Shown: one piece after another, positions 33,063 through 40,969 of the stretch | Layout: each line of letters starts with the position of its first letter | How positions within the stretch are numbered: position 1 is the stretch's first letter | DNA from: UBA6120 sp964639215 | Lineage (GTDB): Bacteria; Bacillota_I; Bacilli_A; RFN20; CAG-826 | Direction of reading: 5' to 3' | Assembly (NCBI GenBank): GCA_964639215.1 | Contig: CAZXCV010000012.1 | Span: 1-45,114, forward strand | DNA length: 45,114 nt | Translations under genes and position numbers: made by a program | The notes under the pieces: model-generated | Seen by the model: only the letters and a program-made list of their open reading frames with translations | Told to the model about the DNA's origin: nothing | Databases searched by the model: none

Positions 33063-33151
33063 TGCTTGTTCCTCACCATCTTGATGTTGCTGACGTTAGC
33101 TATATTCTAGCCCAAATCGTTGGAAAGGGCAGAATATTTTCACAATAATGG

Positions 33152-33157
33152 TAAAAT
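33152..33157 (+). promoter_or_regulatory. -10 box at the HMCES gene start
   Basis: TAAAAT ends 6 nt before the ATG at 33164, so transcription would begin at the start codon. No Shine-Dalgarno. Confidence 0.45.
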
Positions 33158-33163
33158 AATAAT

Positions 33164-33841
33164 ATGTGTGGCCGCTTTACCTTGGCGTTATCGCTTGAAG
33201 ATTTAAAAACGATCGTATCCGCACGATACGATATCTTAAGTTTGGATTTGTCTAATTACACACCTCGATACAATATTGCTCCCTCGCAACCAGTCTTATC
33301 GATTATTAATGATGGCTCGCATGATCGTCTTGGCCACCTCAAATGGGGACTCGTGCCCCCTTTCGCTGATGATCAAAAAGTCGGGTATGCCTTAATTAAT
33401 GCTAAAGCTGAGACGTTAGTTTATAAACAATCATTCAAGCCCTCGCTCGAGAAACGGCGATGTCTCATTCTTGCCGATGGCTTTTATGAATGGCAGAAAA
33501 CCGATCGGGGTAAAATTCCGCATCGTTTCATTATCAAAGACGAACCGTTAATGGCATTTGCCGGGCTTTGGTCAATTTTCACAACCAAAGATGGACAAAA
33601 GCTTTATACATGCGCGATTGTTACAACACGTGCTAACAACATCATGGCCCCGATCCATGACCGCATGCCGGTTATTCTTTCTCGTGAACAACAAAAAATC
33701 TGGTTGAACCCACGTCAGCAAGATCTCCAATTATTAACTTCTTTGCTTCGACCTTATGAAGAAAAAATCATGGCACGTTACCAAGTGAAAACAGCCGTTA
33801 ATAATCCATTTGTCGATTATCCCGAGTTAATTGAGCGCTAA
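33164..33841 (+). CDS. yedK: HMCES/YedK abasic-site shielding protein (SRAP)
   Basis: 225 aa. MCGRF at the N-terminus exposes Cys2, which forms the covalent link to abasic sites in single-stranded DNA. Other active-site blocks are YNIAPSQP, LKWGLVPPF, INAKAET, CLILADGFYEW and IHDRMPVIL. It protects stalled replication from abasic damage. Because Met1 must be removed to free Cys2, the start is fixed at 33164, which makes the leaderless arrangement convincing here. Confidence 0.95.
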   Translation: MCGRFTLALSLEDLKTIVSARYDILSLDLSNYTPRYNIAPSQPVLSIINDGSHDRLGHLKWGLVPPFADDQKVGYALINAKAETLVYKQSFKPSLEKRRCLILADGFYEWQKTDRGKIPHRFIIKDEPLMAFAGLWSIFTTKDGQKLYTCAIVTTRANNIMAPIHDRMPVILSREQQKIWLNPRQQDLQLLTSLLRPYEEKIMARYQVKTAVNNPFVDYPELIER

Positions 33842-33864
33842 CTTTAATATTGATTAAATTTAAG

Positions 33865-35463
33865 TTAATCAGCAATTGTGATAGTTGGACTGGTTTTTTT
33901 CACTGATACAACCACGCTACTATAAGAGGGCATCATGATGGTGTTGCCATTATTTGTAACCTCACTCTCATTTGTGCTTATACCAGCAAAAAATTCGGTA
34001 AAATCACTAATATCAAATGTTATCGCTTCATTATTGGTATTGTGAATAACAAGAAGTGTTTCATCATTCCAAGTTGCTGTATAGGCTTGGAGTGTTTCGA
34101 CTCCGGTTGTTAGCGCTTTGAGCGTCCCATAATATAACGTTTCGTGGTCATTTTTAAAATTTATTAACGCACGATAATGATTGAGCATCGATGTTGCGAT
34201 TGTCGCTTGGGCAGTGGCGGATTTCAGCGATATTGTCGTCGAGTTATAAGTAGCCGTGATTCCATAATTACTTGGGACGGTTTCATAATCATCGCCCCAA
34301 AGCATTGGTGTTCGATGACTCCGATCATCAGTGCTCGAACCACCAACACCGCGTAGACCAATTTCATCTCCATAATATACAAAAGCATTACCAGGCGCTA
34401 ATATCTGAAGCGATGCCGCCATCTTCAATCGGCTCTCATCGATGGTTGTGCTAGTGATGCGCCCCTCGTCATGATTGCTTAAAAAATAAGCTTCAATCGC
34501 ATCGAATTGATATGCGCGGATCCCTTCTTGATATGATGATAGAAAATCGCTATAACCATCATAACGATTAAGCGCGGCCACCACCATTTTTCTCGTATCG
34601 AAATTAAAGGCGCTGTCAAGGTTTGAAGCGTGATAACGTTTGATTTTTTCTAATTGTGTCCACATTTCTCCAATCAAATAGACATTTGGATATTCATCCT
34701 CTAAAGCTCCCTGAAATTCTTGCCACCAGGCGATATTTTTATCATAGATATCACCATTCCATTTATCGCTGACTGAATAGTCGGTAAAGATGTGCATCGC
34801 CGCATCAAGTCGGAAACCAGCCACCCCTTTATTAAGCCAATATTTGCCGATATTGATGATTTCCTGACGGACTTCGGGATTATCATAATTTAAATCGGGC
34901 ATCCCATCCCAAAAAATGGCTTCGTAATAACCACCATCGCCACCACTAGAATATTTACTTGAATACGTTTTTGAAAAATTATACCAATCGCTGTATGGGG
35001 ATTCTCGATTCGCCCGATAAGCACCCCTGCCAGCCACGAACCAAGGATGATCGCGCCCAGTGTGATTAATAACTAAATCCATAATAATTGAAATATCATA
35101 TGTTTTTGCTTCAGCAATCAAATCATCAAATGTATATCCATCAACTTCATAAGCTTGGCGAATCGTATAGTAATTAGTCACGTCATAGCTATGATACGAA
35201 CTCGCTTCATTCACGGGTGAAAGCCATAAACCTTTGATGCCCAATAGTTGTAAATATGGTAGTTTAGCCGCAATGCCTTTAAAATCACCAATCCCATCAT
35301 TATTGCTATCCGCGAATGAATAGACGAGTAATTGATAATAGGTACGATATTTATCGGTAATTAAAGTTTCATCATTTAAGACATCATTCTGAGAACCGCA
35401 AGATCCCAATAATGACATCGCGACAAGTGTAAGACTAAGTAATTGATGCTGACGTAATTTCAT
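33865..35463 (-). CDS. GH13 alpha-amylase family lipoprotein
   Basis: 532 aa. MKLRQHQLLSLTLVAMSLLGSC is a lipoprotein signal with lipid-linked Cys22, so it acts outside the membrane. The four GH13 regions are present: DLVINHTGRDH, FRLDAAMH with the nucleophile Asp, IGEMW with the acid/base Glu, and LSNHDEGR with the third carboxylate. It hydrolyses alpha-glucosidic bonds, probably malto- or isomalto-oligosaccharides; exact specificity is not readable. GAGG precedes the ATG. The 202-nt gap behind it (35464-35665) has no convincing gene. Confidence 0.93.
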   Translation of the reverse strand: MKLRQHQLLSLTLVAMSLLGSCGSQNDVLNDETLITDKYRTYYQLLVYSFADSNNDGIGDFKGIAAKLPYLQLLGIKGLWLSPVNEASSYHSYDVTNYYTIRQAYEVDGYTFDDLIAEAKTYDISIIMDLVINHTGRDHPWFVAGRGAYRANRESPYSDWYNFSKTYSSKYSSGGDGGYYEAIFWDGMPDLNYDNPEVRQEIINIGKYWLNKGVAGFRLDAAMHIFTDYSVSDKWNGDIYDKNIAWWQEFQGALEDEYPNVYLIGEMWTQLEKIKRYHASNLDSAFNFDTRKMVVAALNRYDGYSDFLSSYQEGIRAYQFDAIEAYFLSNHDEGRITSTTIDESRLKMAASLQILAPGNAFVYYGDEIGLRGVGGSSTDDRSHRTPMLWGDDYETVPSNYGITATYNSTTISLKSATAQATIATSMLNHYRALINFKNDHETLYYGTLKALTTGVETLQAYTATWNDETLLVIHNTNNEAITFDISDFTEFFAGISTNESEVTNNGNTIMMPSYSSVVVSVKKTSPTITIAD

Positions 35464-35665
35464 AACATGCCTCGCTACTATTATAAAGAATTAACATTCA
35501 TTCGTGCCGCTAAATGTTTTACCTATAATCAATGTTTATGCTCAGGTGCATATTTCATCGCTACAAAAACATTACCTTGATAATACCGTGCGATAAATGT
35601 TCGAGCTTCATAAACGATAGCCTTAATCACAAGAAGGTTGCTACAATAACATTAGAGGTGCTTCA

Positions 35666-35827
35666 ATGAAACAGTACAAATGTACCGTCTGCGGTTATAT
35701 CTATGATGAAGCCGAGGGAGATCCCGACAGCGGATTACCACCAGGAACATTATATGACGACATCCCTGATAACTGGATGTGCCCCATTTGTGGTGTTAAC
35801 AAAGATCGTTTTGTCTTGATTAACTAA
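35666..35827 (+). CDS. Rubredoxin
   Basis: 53 aa, the standard size. The iron site is made by CTVCGYIYD (residues 6-14) and CPICG (39-43), with the conserved GDPDSGLPPGT between. It is a one-electron carrier that typically feeds peroxide, superoxide or oxygen reductases in anaerobes. GAGGTG precedes the ATG. It stands alone between the GH13 gene and the mhqR-like operon. Confidence 0.97.
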   Translation: MKQYKCTVCGYIYDEAEGDPDSGLPPGTLYDDIPDNWMCPICGVNKDRFVLIN

Positions 35828-35849
35828 AAAAACAAGGATTACTCCTCGT
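35826..35849 (-). terminator. Terminator of the mhqO-mhqR-like operon
   Basis: On the minus strand ACGAGGA-GTAA-TCCTTGT followed by seven T. The 5' arm and loop overlap the last codons and stop of the MarR gene. Confidence 0.75.
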
Positions 35850-36258
35850 CTTTTCCAATTCGTTTTAATAGTGTTTGCAACATCATTTCTTCATCATGCG
35901 TGAGCCGATTTAACCGCTCGCGCAGTATTTGTTGATGAATCGGGTAGATCTGACTAATAAATTGATGCCCGCTTGACGTTAGATTAAGATGGTAGACACG
36001 TCGGTCAATCTTGTCACGCTTTTTAGTAATTAAACCCTTTGTTTTTAATTGTTCAATCACATAGCTGAGACTCGAGTTTGGAATAAGTATTTTTTGGATT
36101 ACTTGATTAACCGTCAATGAACCTTTGTGATATAAAGCTTCCATGACCATGAATTCGCTGAGACTGAGACCATGAGATTGAACGTCGTCTTTGATGATTT
36201 CTGCGAGTGTATGACCTGATCTTAATAAAATCGTCACTGTTTTTAAATCACGTTCCAT
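35839..36258 (-). CDS. MarR-family regulator, MhqR-like
   Basis: 139 aa from the ATG at 36258, preferred over an in-frame ATG at 36363 because AAAGGAG lies 7 nt upstream and it starts right after the dioxygenase stop. The winged helix includes LSLSEFMVMEALYHKGSLTVNQVIQK, the recognition helix NSSLSYVIEQLKTKGLITKKRD and the wing DRRVYHLNLT. No cysteine is present, so sensing is not thiol-based. Co-transcribed with the MhqO-like gene it probably represses the promoter at 37263-37291. Confidence 0.88.
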   Translation of the reverse strand: MERDLKTVTILLRSGHTLAEIIKDDVQSHGLSLSEFMVMEALYHKGSLTVNQVIQKILIPNSSLSYVIEQLKTKGLITKKRDKIDRRVYHLNLTSSGHQFISQIYPIHQQILRERLNRLTHDEEMMLQTLLKRIGKDEE

Positions 36259-36259
36259 C

Positions 36260-37243
36260 TTAGTACTCCTTTGGAAACTCGCGGTGACTACGCATGGTAT
36301 CAATCGGGCGCACAATCGCTTCGATTTTCGATCGCATATTGCGAAAGCGCGGTGGTAATGCAAGTGTCTCTCCTAATATTTCATATGTCTCTTCATCATC
36401 AATAAAGCCAGGTCCGTCAGTAGCTAGTTCAAATAATATCGGTCGATAAAGTCGCGTATATAGTGATTTAAAATAGAAGCGGTCGACATAACCGGAGTTT
36501 GGGACACCAATCGCATTAAAGTGATGTGTCCACTCATTCAATTCGTCACGATCTTCGATTCGAAACGCGACATGATGAACAGCGCCATAACCTTGAAATC
36601 CACGAGGAAGATGATCGATTTTATGAACGATCACCGATGCGCCATTGCCACCTTCGCCCATTTCATATAAGTGATAGTCCCCTTCTTTTTTAACCGCCCT
36701 CATTCCAAGTTGTGTGACTAACTGTTCATCGATTAATGCTAAATTACTGACACGGAGAAAAATTGGCCCCAAACCATAAATCGAAAACTCATGAGGAATC
36801 GGTCCTTTGATCCAGGGGATGCCAGGGGCGACACCGGGAATACCATCATCAGCGAAAAGCGCATATTCTTGGTGATCAAAATCTTCAAAAAACAAGACTG
36901 AGCGACCAAGCAATGTCTTGATATCTTCGTGAACGATGTGCTTGCTTTCAAAGCGTCGTTTCCAATATCGCAGTGAGGCTAAATCCTTCACACGTAGACC
37001 AATGCGCCCAATCTCATCGGTCCCTTTACTAGCAGGACCACTATTAGGAAAATCAAAAAATGTCACATCGGTACCAGGATTGCCTCGATCATCAGCAAAG
37101 AACAGGTGATAAGTATGAATATCATCTTGGTTAATTGTTTTTTTCACAAGTCGTAAACCGAGCGTGTAAGTAAAAAATTCATATATTTTTTCAGCGCTGC
37201 TTGTAGTCGCCGTGACATGATGTAATCCCTTTAAATTTCGCAT
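36260..37243 (-). CDS. Ring-cleaving dioxygenase, MhqO-like (VOC fold)
   Basis: 327 aa with two glyoxalase/VOC modules. Each carries metal-ligand candidates: LHHVTA at the N-terminus, VHHVAFRI near the middle of the second half and ILFELATDGPGF towards the end. In B. subtilis MhqO-type proteins and their MarR repressor MhqR protect against quinone and catechol stress; the same gene pair appears here. AGAGG precedes the ATG. The promoter holds a TATTTCGAAATA palindrome. Confidence 0.9.
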   Translation of the reverse strand: MRNLKGLHHVTATTSSAEKIYEFFTYTLGLRLVKKTINQDDIHTYHLFFADDRGNPGTDVTFFDFPNSGPASKGTDEIGRIGLRVKDLASLRYWKRRFESKHIVHEDIKTLLGRSVLFFEDFDHQEYALFADDGIPGVAPGIPWIKGPIPHEFSIYGLGPIFLRVSNLALIDEQLVTQLGMRAVKKEGDYHLYEMGEGGNGASVIVHKIDHLPRGFQGYGAVHHVAFRIEDRDELNEWTHHFNAIGVPNSGYVDRFYFKSLYTRLYRPILFELATDGPGFIDDEETYEILGETLALPPRFRNMRSKIEAIVRPIDTMRSHREFPKEY

Positions 37244-37262
37244 TCAATTAACCTCTAGCCTA

Positions 37263-37291
37263 ACTATATTTCGAAATAGAAATATTATCAA
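37263..37291 (-). promoter_or_regulatory. mhqO-mhqR promoter with operator palindrome
   Basis: On the minus strand TTGATA (37291-37286), a 17-nt spacer and TATAGT (37268-37263). The perfect 12-bp palindrome TATTTCGAAATA (37278-37267) spans the spacer and the edge of the -10, an ideal repressor site for the MarR protein encoded in the operon. Confidence 0.75.
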
Positions 37292-37306
37292 ATCATATGC
37301 TCATAT

Positions 37307-37332
37307 AATAAAAAGCCCCACGTAGTGGGGCT
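37307..37332 (-). terminator. groSL terminator
   Basis: On the minus strand AGCCCCAC-TAC-GTGGGGCT, an 8-bp GC-rich perfect stem followed by TTTTTATT. Confidence 0.93.
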
Positions 37333-37351
37333 AATCAGCTATTATGATGTT

Positions 37352-38962
37352 TTAATACTCGGGCATCGGTGGCATCGAGGGTTTGGTTTCGTCAATCTTG
37401 ACCACGGCCGCCTGGCTCGTGATGAAGAGTGCCGAAATCATCGAGGCATTTAAGATGGCAATCCGCGTAACTTTCGTCGGATCGATAATGCCTTGTTTCA
37501 GTAAGTTGACCCAAGTTCCAGTTAAGGCATCAAAACCAAATTCAGCTTTTTGACGCTTCTGCTCTTCGATGATGTCTTGACCATTAAATCCGGCATTTTC
37601 GGCAATCTGATATAGAGGTGTGCTCAAAGCGTCTAAGACAGCTTGAATGCCCCGCATGACATCGGGATTATTATCTTTAAGCGACTCTTTTAATTCACGT
37701 TGGATTTCAATGAGAATTGAGCCACCGCCAGGCACGATTCCTTCAAGCACCGCGGCTTTGGTCGCGTTAAGGGCATCTTCGATTCGAAGTTTTTTATCTT
37801 TGAGTTCGGTTTCGCTCATCGCCCCGACTTTAATCACGGCAACGCCACCACCAAGTTTCGCTAATCGTTCTTGATATTTCTTCTTGTCGTAATCCGATTT
37901 AGCGTTTTTGAGCTGGGCTTCGATTTCATGGATCCGAGCATTAACCTGAGTGGATGAGGTGTGGCCTCCAATCAATGTCGTTGTGTCTTTTTTAACGATG
38001 ACGCGTCCAATCGTTCCTAAATCATCAATCTTCACTTCACTCAATTTCATGCCAAGTTCTTTGGCGATAAATTTCGCTTCGGTCAAAATGGCGATATCTT
38101 CAAGTTGTTCCTTTTGATTATCGCCAAAACCCGGAGCTTTAGTCGCTACGACATTAAATGTGCCGCGCAGTTTATTTACGATTAACGTATTCGTGACTTC
38201 CGTTTCAACATCATCAGCGATGATGAGTAACGCCCGATTTGATTTAACGATTTGTTCTAGGACTGGTAAGATATCTTGAATTGTTGAAATCTTTTGGTCA
38301 GTCACAAGCACATATGGATTTTCTAATTCTAACGCCATTTTCTCACGATCGGTGACAAAATAATGGCTGACATAACCCTTATCGTATTGCATCCCTTCGA
38401 CGACATCGAGCGTGGTATCGAACCCTTTGGATTCATCAACGTTAATCACGCCGTTTTTTGATACTTTTTCCATCGCTTCGCCGATGATATGACCGATTTC
38501 TTTGGAGTTTGCGGATATTGAGGCAACGTGTTCGACATCTTCTTTCGTGGTGACGGGTCGAGATTTTGCGAGTAACTTTTCAGCAACGGCTTTACCAGCC
38601 CGTTCAATCCCTTCACGGACAAACACCGGATTAGCACCGCTATCAACGGCTTTAAACCCACGATGGATAATTGCTTGAGCTAATACGGTGGCGGTGGTTG
38701 TCCCATCACCAGCGACTTCATTTGTATTACTGGCCACCTCAGCCACAAGTTTAGCACCCATATTCTCATAGCGATCTTTTAACTCGATTTCTTTAGCGAT
38801 CGAGACACCATCGTTAATGATAATCGGCGCGCCATAATCTTTATCGATAATGACGTTACGGCCTTTAGGTCCTAATGTAATCTTGACGGTGTCGGCTAAT
38901 TGATCAACACCGCTTAACAATGCTTTCTTGACATCTTTGTCAAAACGAATTTCTTTGGCCAT
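37352..38962 (-). CDS. groL: Chaperonin GroEL
   Basis: 536 aa from the ATG at 38962 (AKEIRFDKDVKKALLSGVDQ), with AGGGGGAAA upstream; an in-frame ATG at 38983 overlaps groS and is not the family start. Nucleotide site VKITLGPKGRNV and GDGTTTATVLAQ, and GGGVAVIKVGA of the intermediate domain, are intact. The C-terminus ends KPSMPPMPEY rather than in the usual GGM repeats, so the tail is short. Forms the folding barrel with GroES. Confidence 0.97.
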   Translation of the reverse strand: MAKEIRFDKDVKKALLSGVDQLADTVKITLGPKGRNVIIDKDYGAPIIINDGVSIAKEIELKDRYENMGAKLVAEVASNTNEVAGDGTTTATVLAQAIIHRGFKAVDSGANPVFVREGIERAGKAVAEKLLAKSRPVTTKEDVEHVASISANSKEIGHIIGEAMEKVSKNGVINVDESKGFDTTLDVVEGMQYDKGYVSHYFVTDREKMALELENPYVLVTDQKISTIQDILPVLEQIVKSNRALLIIADDVETEVTNTLIVNKLRGTFNVVATKAPGFGDNQKEQLEDIAILTEAKFIAKELGMKLSEVKIDDLGTIGRVIVKKDTTTLIGGHTSSTQVNARIHEIEAQLKNAKSDYDKKKYQERLAKLGGGVAVIKVGAMSETELKDKKLRIEDALNATKAAVLEGIVPGGGSILIEIQRELKESLKDNNPDVMRGIQAVLDALSTPLYQIAENAGFNGQDIIEEQKRQKAEFGFDALTGTWVNLLKQGIIDPTKVTRIAILNASMISALFITSQAAVVKIDETKPSMPPMPEY

Positions 38963-38975
38963 GATTATTTCCCCC

Positions 38976-39233
38976 TTATTCAATAATTCCTAAAATATGT
39001 TCGGCTTTCACTAAAAGCCGTTCTTCGTGTTCTAACGTTACTTTTGTTCCTGAATAAGTTTCATAGACGACACGGTCCCCTATTTTAATGTCGGTGACCT
39101 TTGGTCCCAGTGCCAATACTTTACCGATTGCGCTCTTTTCTTTGGCTTCTGAAGTCAAAATGATGCCGCTTTTCGTGGTTTGTTCTTCCTTTTCAAGCGA
39201 TAAGACGACATAGCTTTCTAATGGTTTAATCAT
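38976..39233 (-). CDS. groS: Co-chaperonin GroES
   Basis: 85 aa. IKPLESYVVLSLEKEEQTTKSGIILTSEAKEK contains the mobile loop (TKSGIILT) that docks on GroEL, and GDRVVYETYSGT is the roof hairpin. First gene of groSL, behind a CIRCE element; AGGAAAGG lies upstream of the ATG. Confidence 0.96.
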   Translation of the reverse strand: MIKPLESYVVLSLEKEEQTTKSGIILTSEAKEKSAIGKVLALGPKVTDIKIGDRVVYETYSGTKVTLEHEERLLVKAEHILGIIE

Positions 39234-39257
39234 AACTACCTTTCCTCCATTAATCTT

Positions 39258-39284
39258 TTAGCACTCGCGTTATTGGAGTGCTAC
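39258..39284. promoter_or_regulatory. CIRCE element (HrcA operator)
   Basis: TTAGCACTC, nine bases, then GAGTGCTAC: the classical CIRCE with one base off the perfect inverted repeat. It lies between the groS start and the promoter, so groSL is HrcA-controlled. hrcA is not in the window. Confidence 0.96.
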
Positions 39285-39292
39285 CAATGTAT

Positions 39293-39320
39293 ATTTTAAT
39301 CAGTTATCAGCGCTTGTCAA
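39293..39320 (-). promoter_or_regulatory. groSL promoter
   Basis: On the minus strand TTGACA is seen at 39320-39315, a 16-nt spacer, and TAAAAT at 39298-39293. CIRCE follows directly downstream. Confidence 0.7.
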
Positions 39321-39383
39321 GAGTGATGGCTTAAAAGATGAATAAATGATAAATATTCAAAATTATCGTGTTATATAAATGAA

Positions 39384-39407
39384 AAGCGACCGCCGTCACG
39401 ATCGCTT
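39384..39407 (-). terminator. Weak terminator after the NYN gene
   Basis: On the minus strand AAGCGATC and GGTCGCTT pair (two wobble or end pairs) around an 8-nt loop, followed by only a short TTC tract. Confidence 0.4.
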
Positions 39408-39413
39408 GAATTA

Positions 39414-40319
39414 CTATTTTTCGTTCTCGTCTTTTTTAGCCAAGATCACTGCGTTTTTATCAACGTCGACACCTTCAAGACTGTCGATAAATTTGCCGAA
39501 CTTTGAGAAACCAAAATCTTCAACGTCAAAATCGCTGAATTTTTGTTCAAGTAGTTTCTTCATCTCTGGTAAGGTGATCCGTTTTGTTTTCGAGGTGGTG
39601 ATTTTTCCAATAATGTATTCGGCAATCTCGCGGTCGCGTCGCGATTCAACAATCTTAACGTACGGTTGTTCTTTCTCGTAGGTGATGTCGAGTGATTTAA
39701 TCGCAGAAATAAGTTTTGATAAACTGCGAGCGCCATAACGCCTAGGATCAAAGTCGGATTGGAGGTTTGTGAGAAGGATACCGAGATGACTCAATAAGAT
39801 TTTTCCATCCGTGCCACTTTCAATAATAAGACTACGAATCGTACTAGCGAGATCCGTCGTTTCAACATCTTCAGACTTCTCACCATCAATCAAGTAATCG
39901 AAATATTTAAATTCATTGCACGATGATACAAACGCTTTACTCGCTTTTTGATCACCGATACCAATGACGAAGGCGCCTTTTTCCCGTAACTTAATGACAA
40001 GGGGTGTAAAATCGCTATCAGATGTGACGATGATGAACATATTCACAAGCCCTTCATTCATGATTTCAAGGGCATCGAGACTCATGGCCATGTCAGCGGC
40101 GTTTTTCTTAACGGCGACGTTATATTGGTGGACCGGACGGATTGCAAATTCTGAAGAAATGCGGCGCCAGTCATCGCCAATCGCTTTGATGTCAGCATAA
40201 AACCGGCTCGTGATTGCGGTTCCGTATTTTGCCATTTCCTTGATGACAGCAGCCATCCGGTTGACTGGGACATTTTCGGCATCGATTAATAAGGCGATGC
40301 GATTATTAGTATTTTCCAT
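39414..40319 (-). CDS. NYN-domain ribonuclease-like protein with C-terminal OST-HTH/LOTUS domain
   Basis: 301 aa. Residues 1 to about 145 are a NYN (PIN-like) domain: ALLIDAENVP, KKNAADMAMSLDALE and IVTSDSDFTPLV supply the acidic Mg-binding residues. Around 165-215 and again near 230-290 are LOTUS-like winged helices (SDFDPRRYGARSLSKLISAIK; SDFDVEDFGFSKFGKFIDSL), repeating the pattern D-F-D-x-x-x-F/Y-G-F/A. It is probably an RNA-binding or RNA-cleaving protein; the target is unknown. RBS is weak (AGGAGTTTTC). Confidence 0.9.
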   Translation of the reverse strand: MENTNNRIALLIDAENVPVNRMAAVIKEMAKYGTAITSRFYADIKAIGDDWRRISSEFAIRPVHQYNVAVKKNAADMAMSLDALEIMNEGLVNMFIIVTSDSDFTPLVIKLREKGAFVIGIGDQKASKAFVSSCNEFKYFDYLIDGEKSEDVETTDLASTIRSLIIESGTDGKILLSHLGILLTNLQSDFDPRRYGARSLSKLISAIKSLDITYEKEQPYVKIVESRRDREIAEYIIGKITTSKTKRITLPEMKKLLEQKFSDFDVEDFGFSKFGKFIDSLEGVDVDKNAVILAKKDENEK

Positions 40320-40447
40320 TGAAAACTCCTATTGATGTATTACCTACTAATAATAGCCGATATGCTCTAAACATGCACTGATGAGTAAAATCGGCATATT
40401 GACACAATGAAGAAAAACTTACGCTACAATAGAAGCGAGGTGTCCAT

Positions 40448-40969
40448 ATGCTCTCAAAAAACGAAATTCGCGTTGCAATGATATCAAAACGAAATGCATT
40501 GACAGAGGAAGAAGTAACTAAACGTAGTTCCCAGTTAGTAACTCGTATTATCAATGATCCAATATTTATTAATTCATGTGTCATCGCTTTATACGAACCG
40601 ATCAATCACGAGGTTGATTTACGCGCATTATTTCAAGTAAATAAACGATTTGCTCTACCAAAAGTTAGTGGCACCGAACTGCATTTTTATGAAATTAACG
40701 ACAAAACCCGCCTAATTCGAAGTTCGTTTGGTATCCTCGAACCAGAAAATGGATTAATCGTCGATAATGAAATTGAATTATTGCTAGTGCCAGCGCTTGC
40801 CTTAGATCATCACTATTATCGCGTCGGTTTTGGCAAAGGTTATTATGACCGTTTTTTAGCAAAACACCACCCGTTGCATACGCGTGGTGTTGTTTATGAT
40901 TTTCAGTTAGTGGATGATTTTCCACTTAACGAGCATGACATTGCTCTTGGTGGTGTTTATATCGCTTAA
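40448..40969 (+). CDS. 5-formyltetrahydrofolate cyclo-ligase
   Basis: 173 aa. It converts 5-formyl-THF to methenyl-THF with ATP. Family blocks are KNEIRVAMISKRNAL at the start, LLVPALALDHHYYRVGFGKGYYDRFL and HDIALGGV at the end. GAGGTG precedes the ATG, and TACAAT is at 40425-40430. The 3' end overlaps the convergent EAL gene by 4 nt. Confidence 0.93.
   Translation: MLSKNEIRVAMISKRNALTEEEVTKRSSQLVTRIINDPIFINSCVIALYEPINHEVDLRALFQVNKRFALPKVSGTELHFYEINDKTRLIRSSFGILEPENGLIVDNEIELLLVPALALDHHYYRVGFGKGYYDRFLAKHHPLHTRGVVYDFQLVDDFPLNEHDIALGGVYIA

Noticed and set aside
33851..33871. TGATTAA/TTAATCA inverted repeat between HMCES and GH13 genes
   Set aside because: AT-only stem with no T run on either strand, so not a convincing terminator.
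35529..35630. 33-codon frame on the minus strand from GTG (begins MIKAIVYEARTFIARYY)
   Set aside because: It reads like protein but has no Shine-Dalgarno or promoter, and one such frame is expected by chance in a window this size.
40399..40430. TTGACA...TACAAT as promoter of the cyclo-ligase gene
   Set aside because: The spacer is 20 nt, outside the normal range, so only the TACAAT is mentioned.
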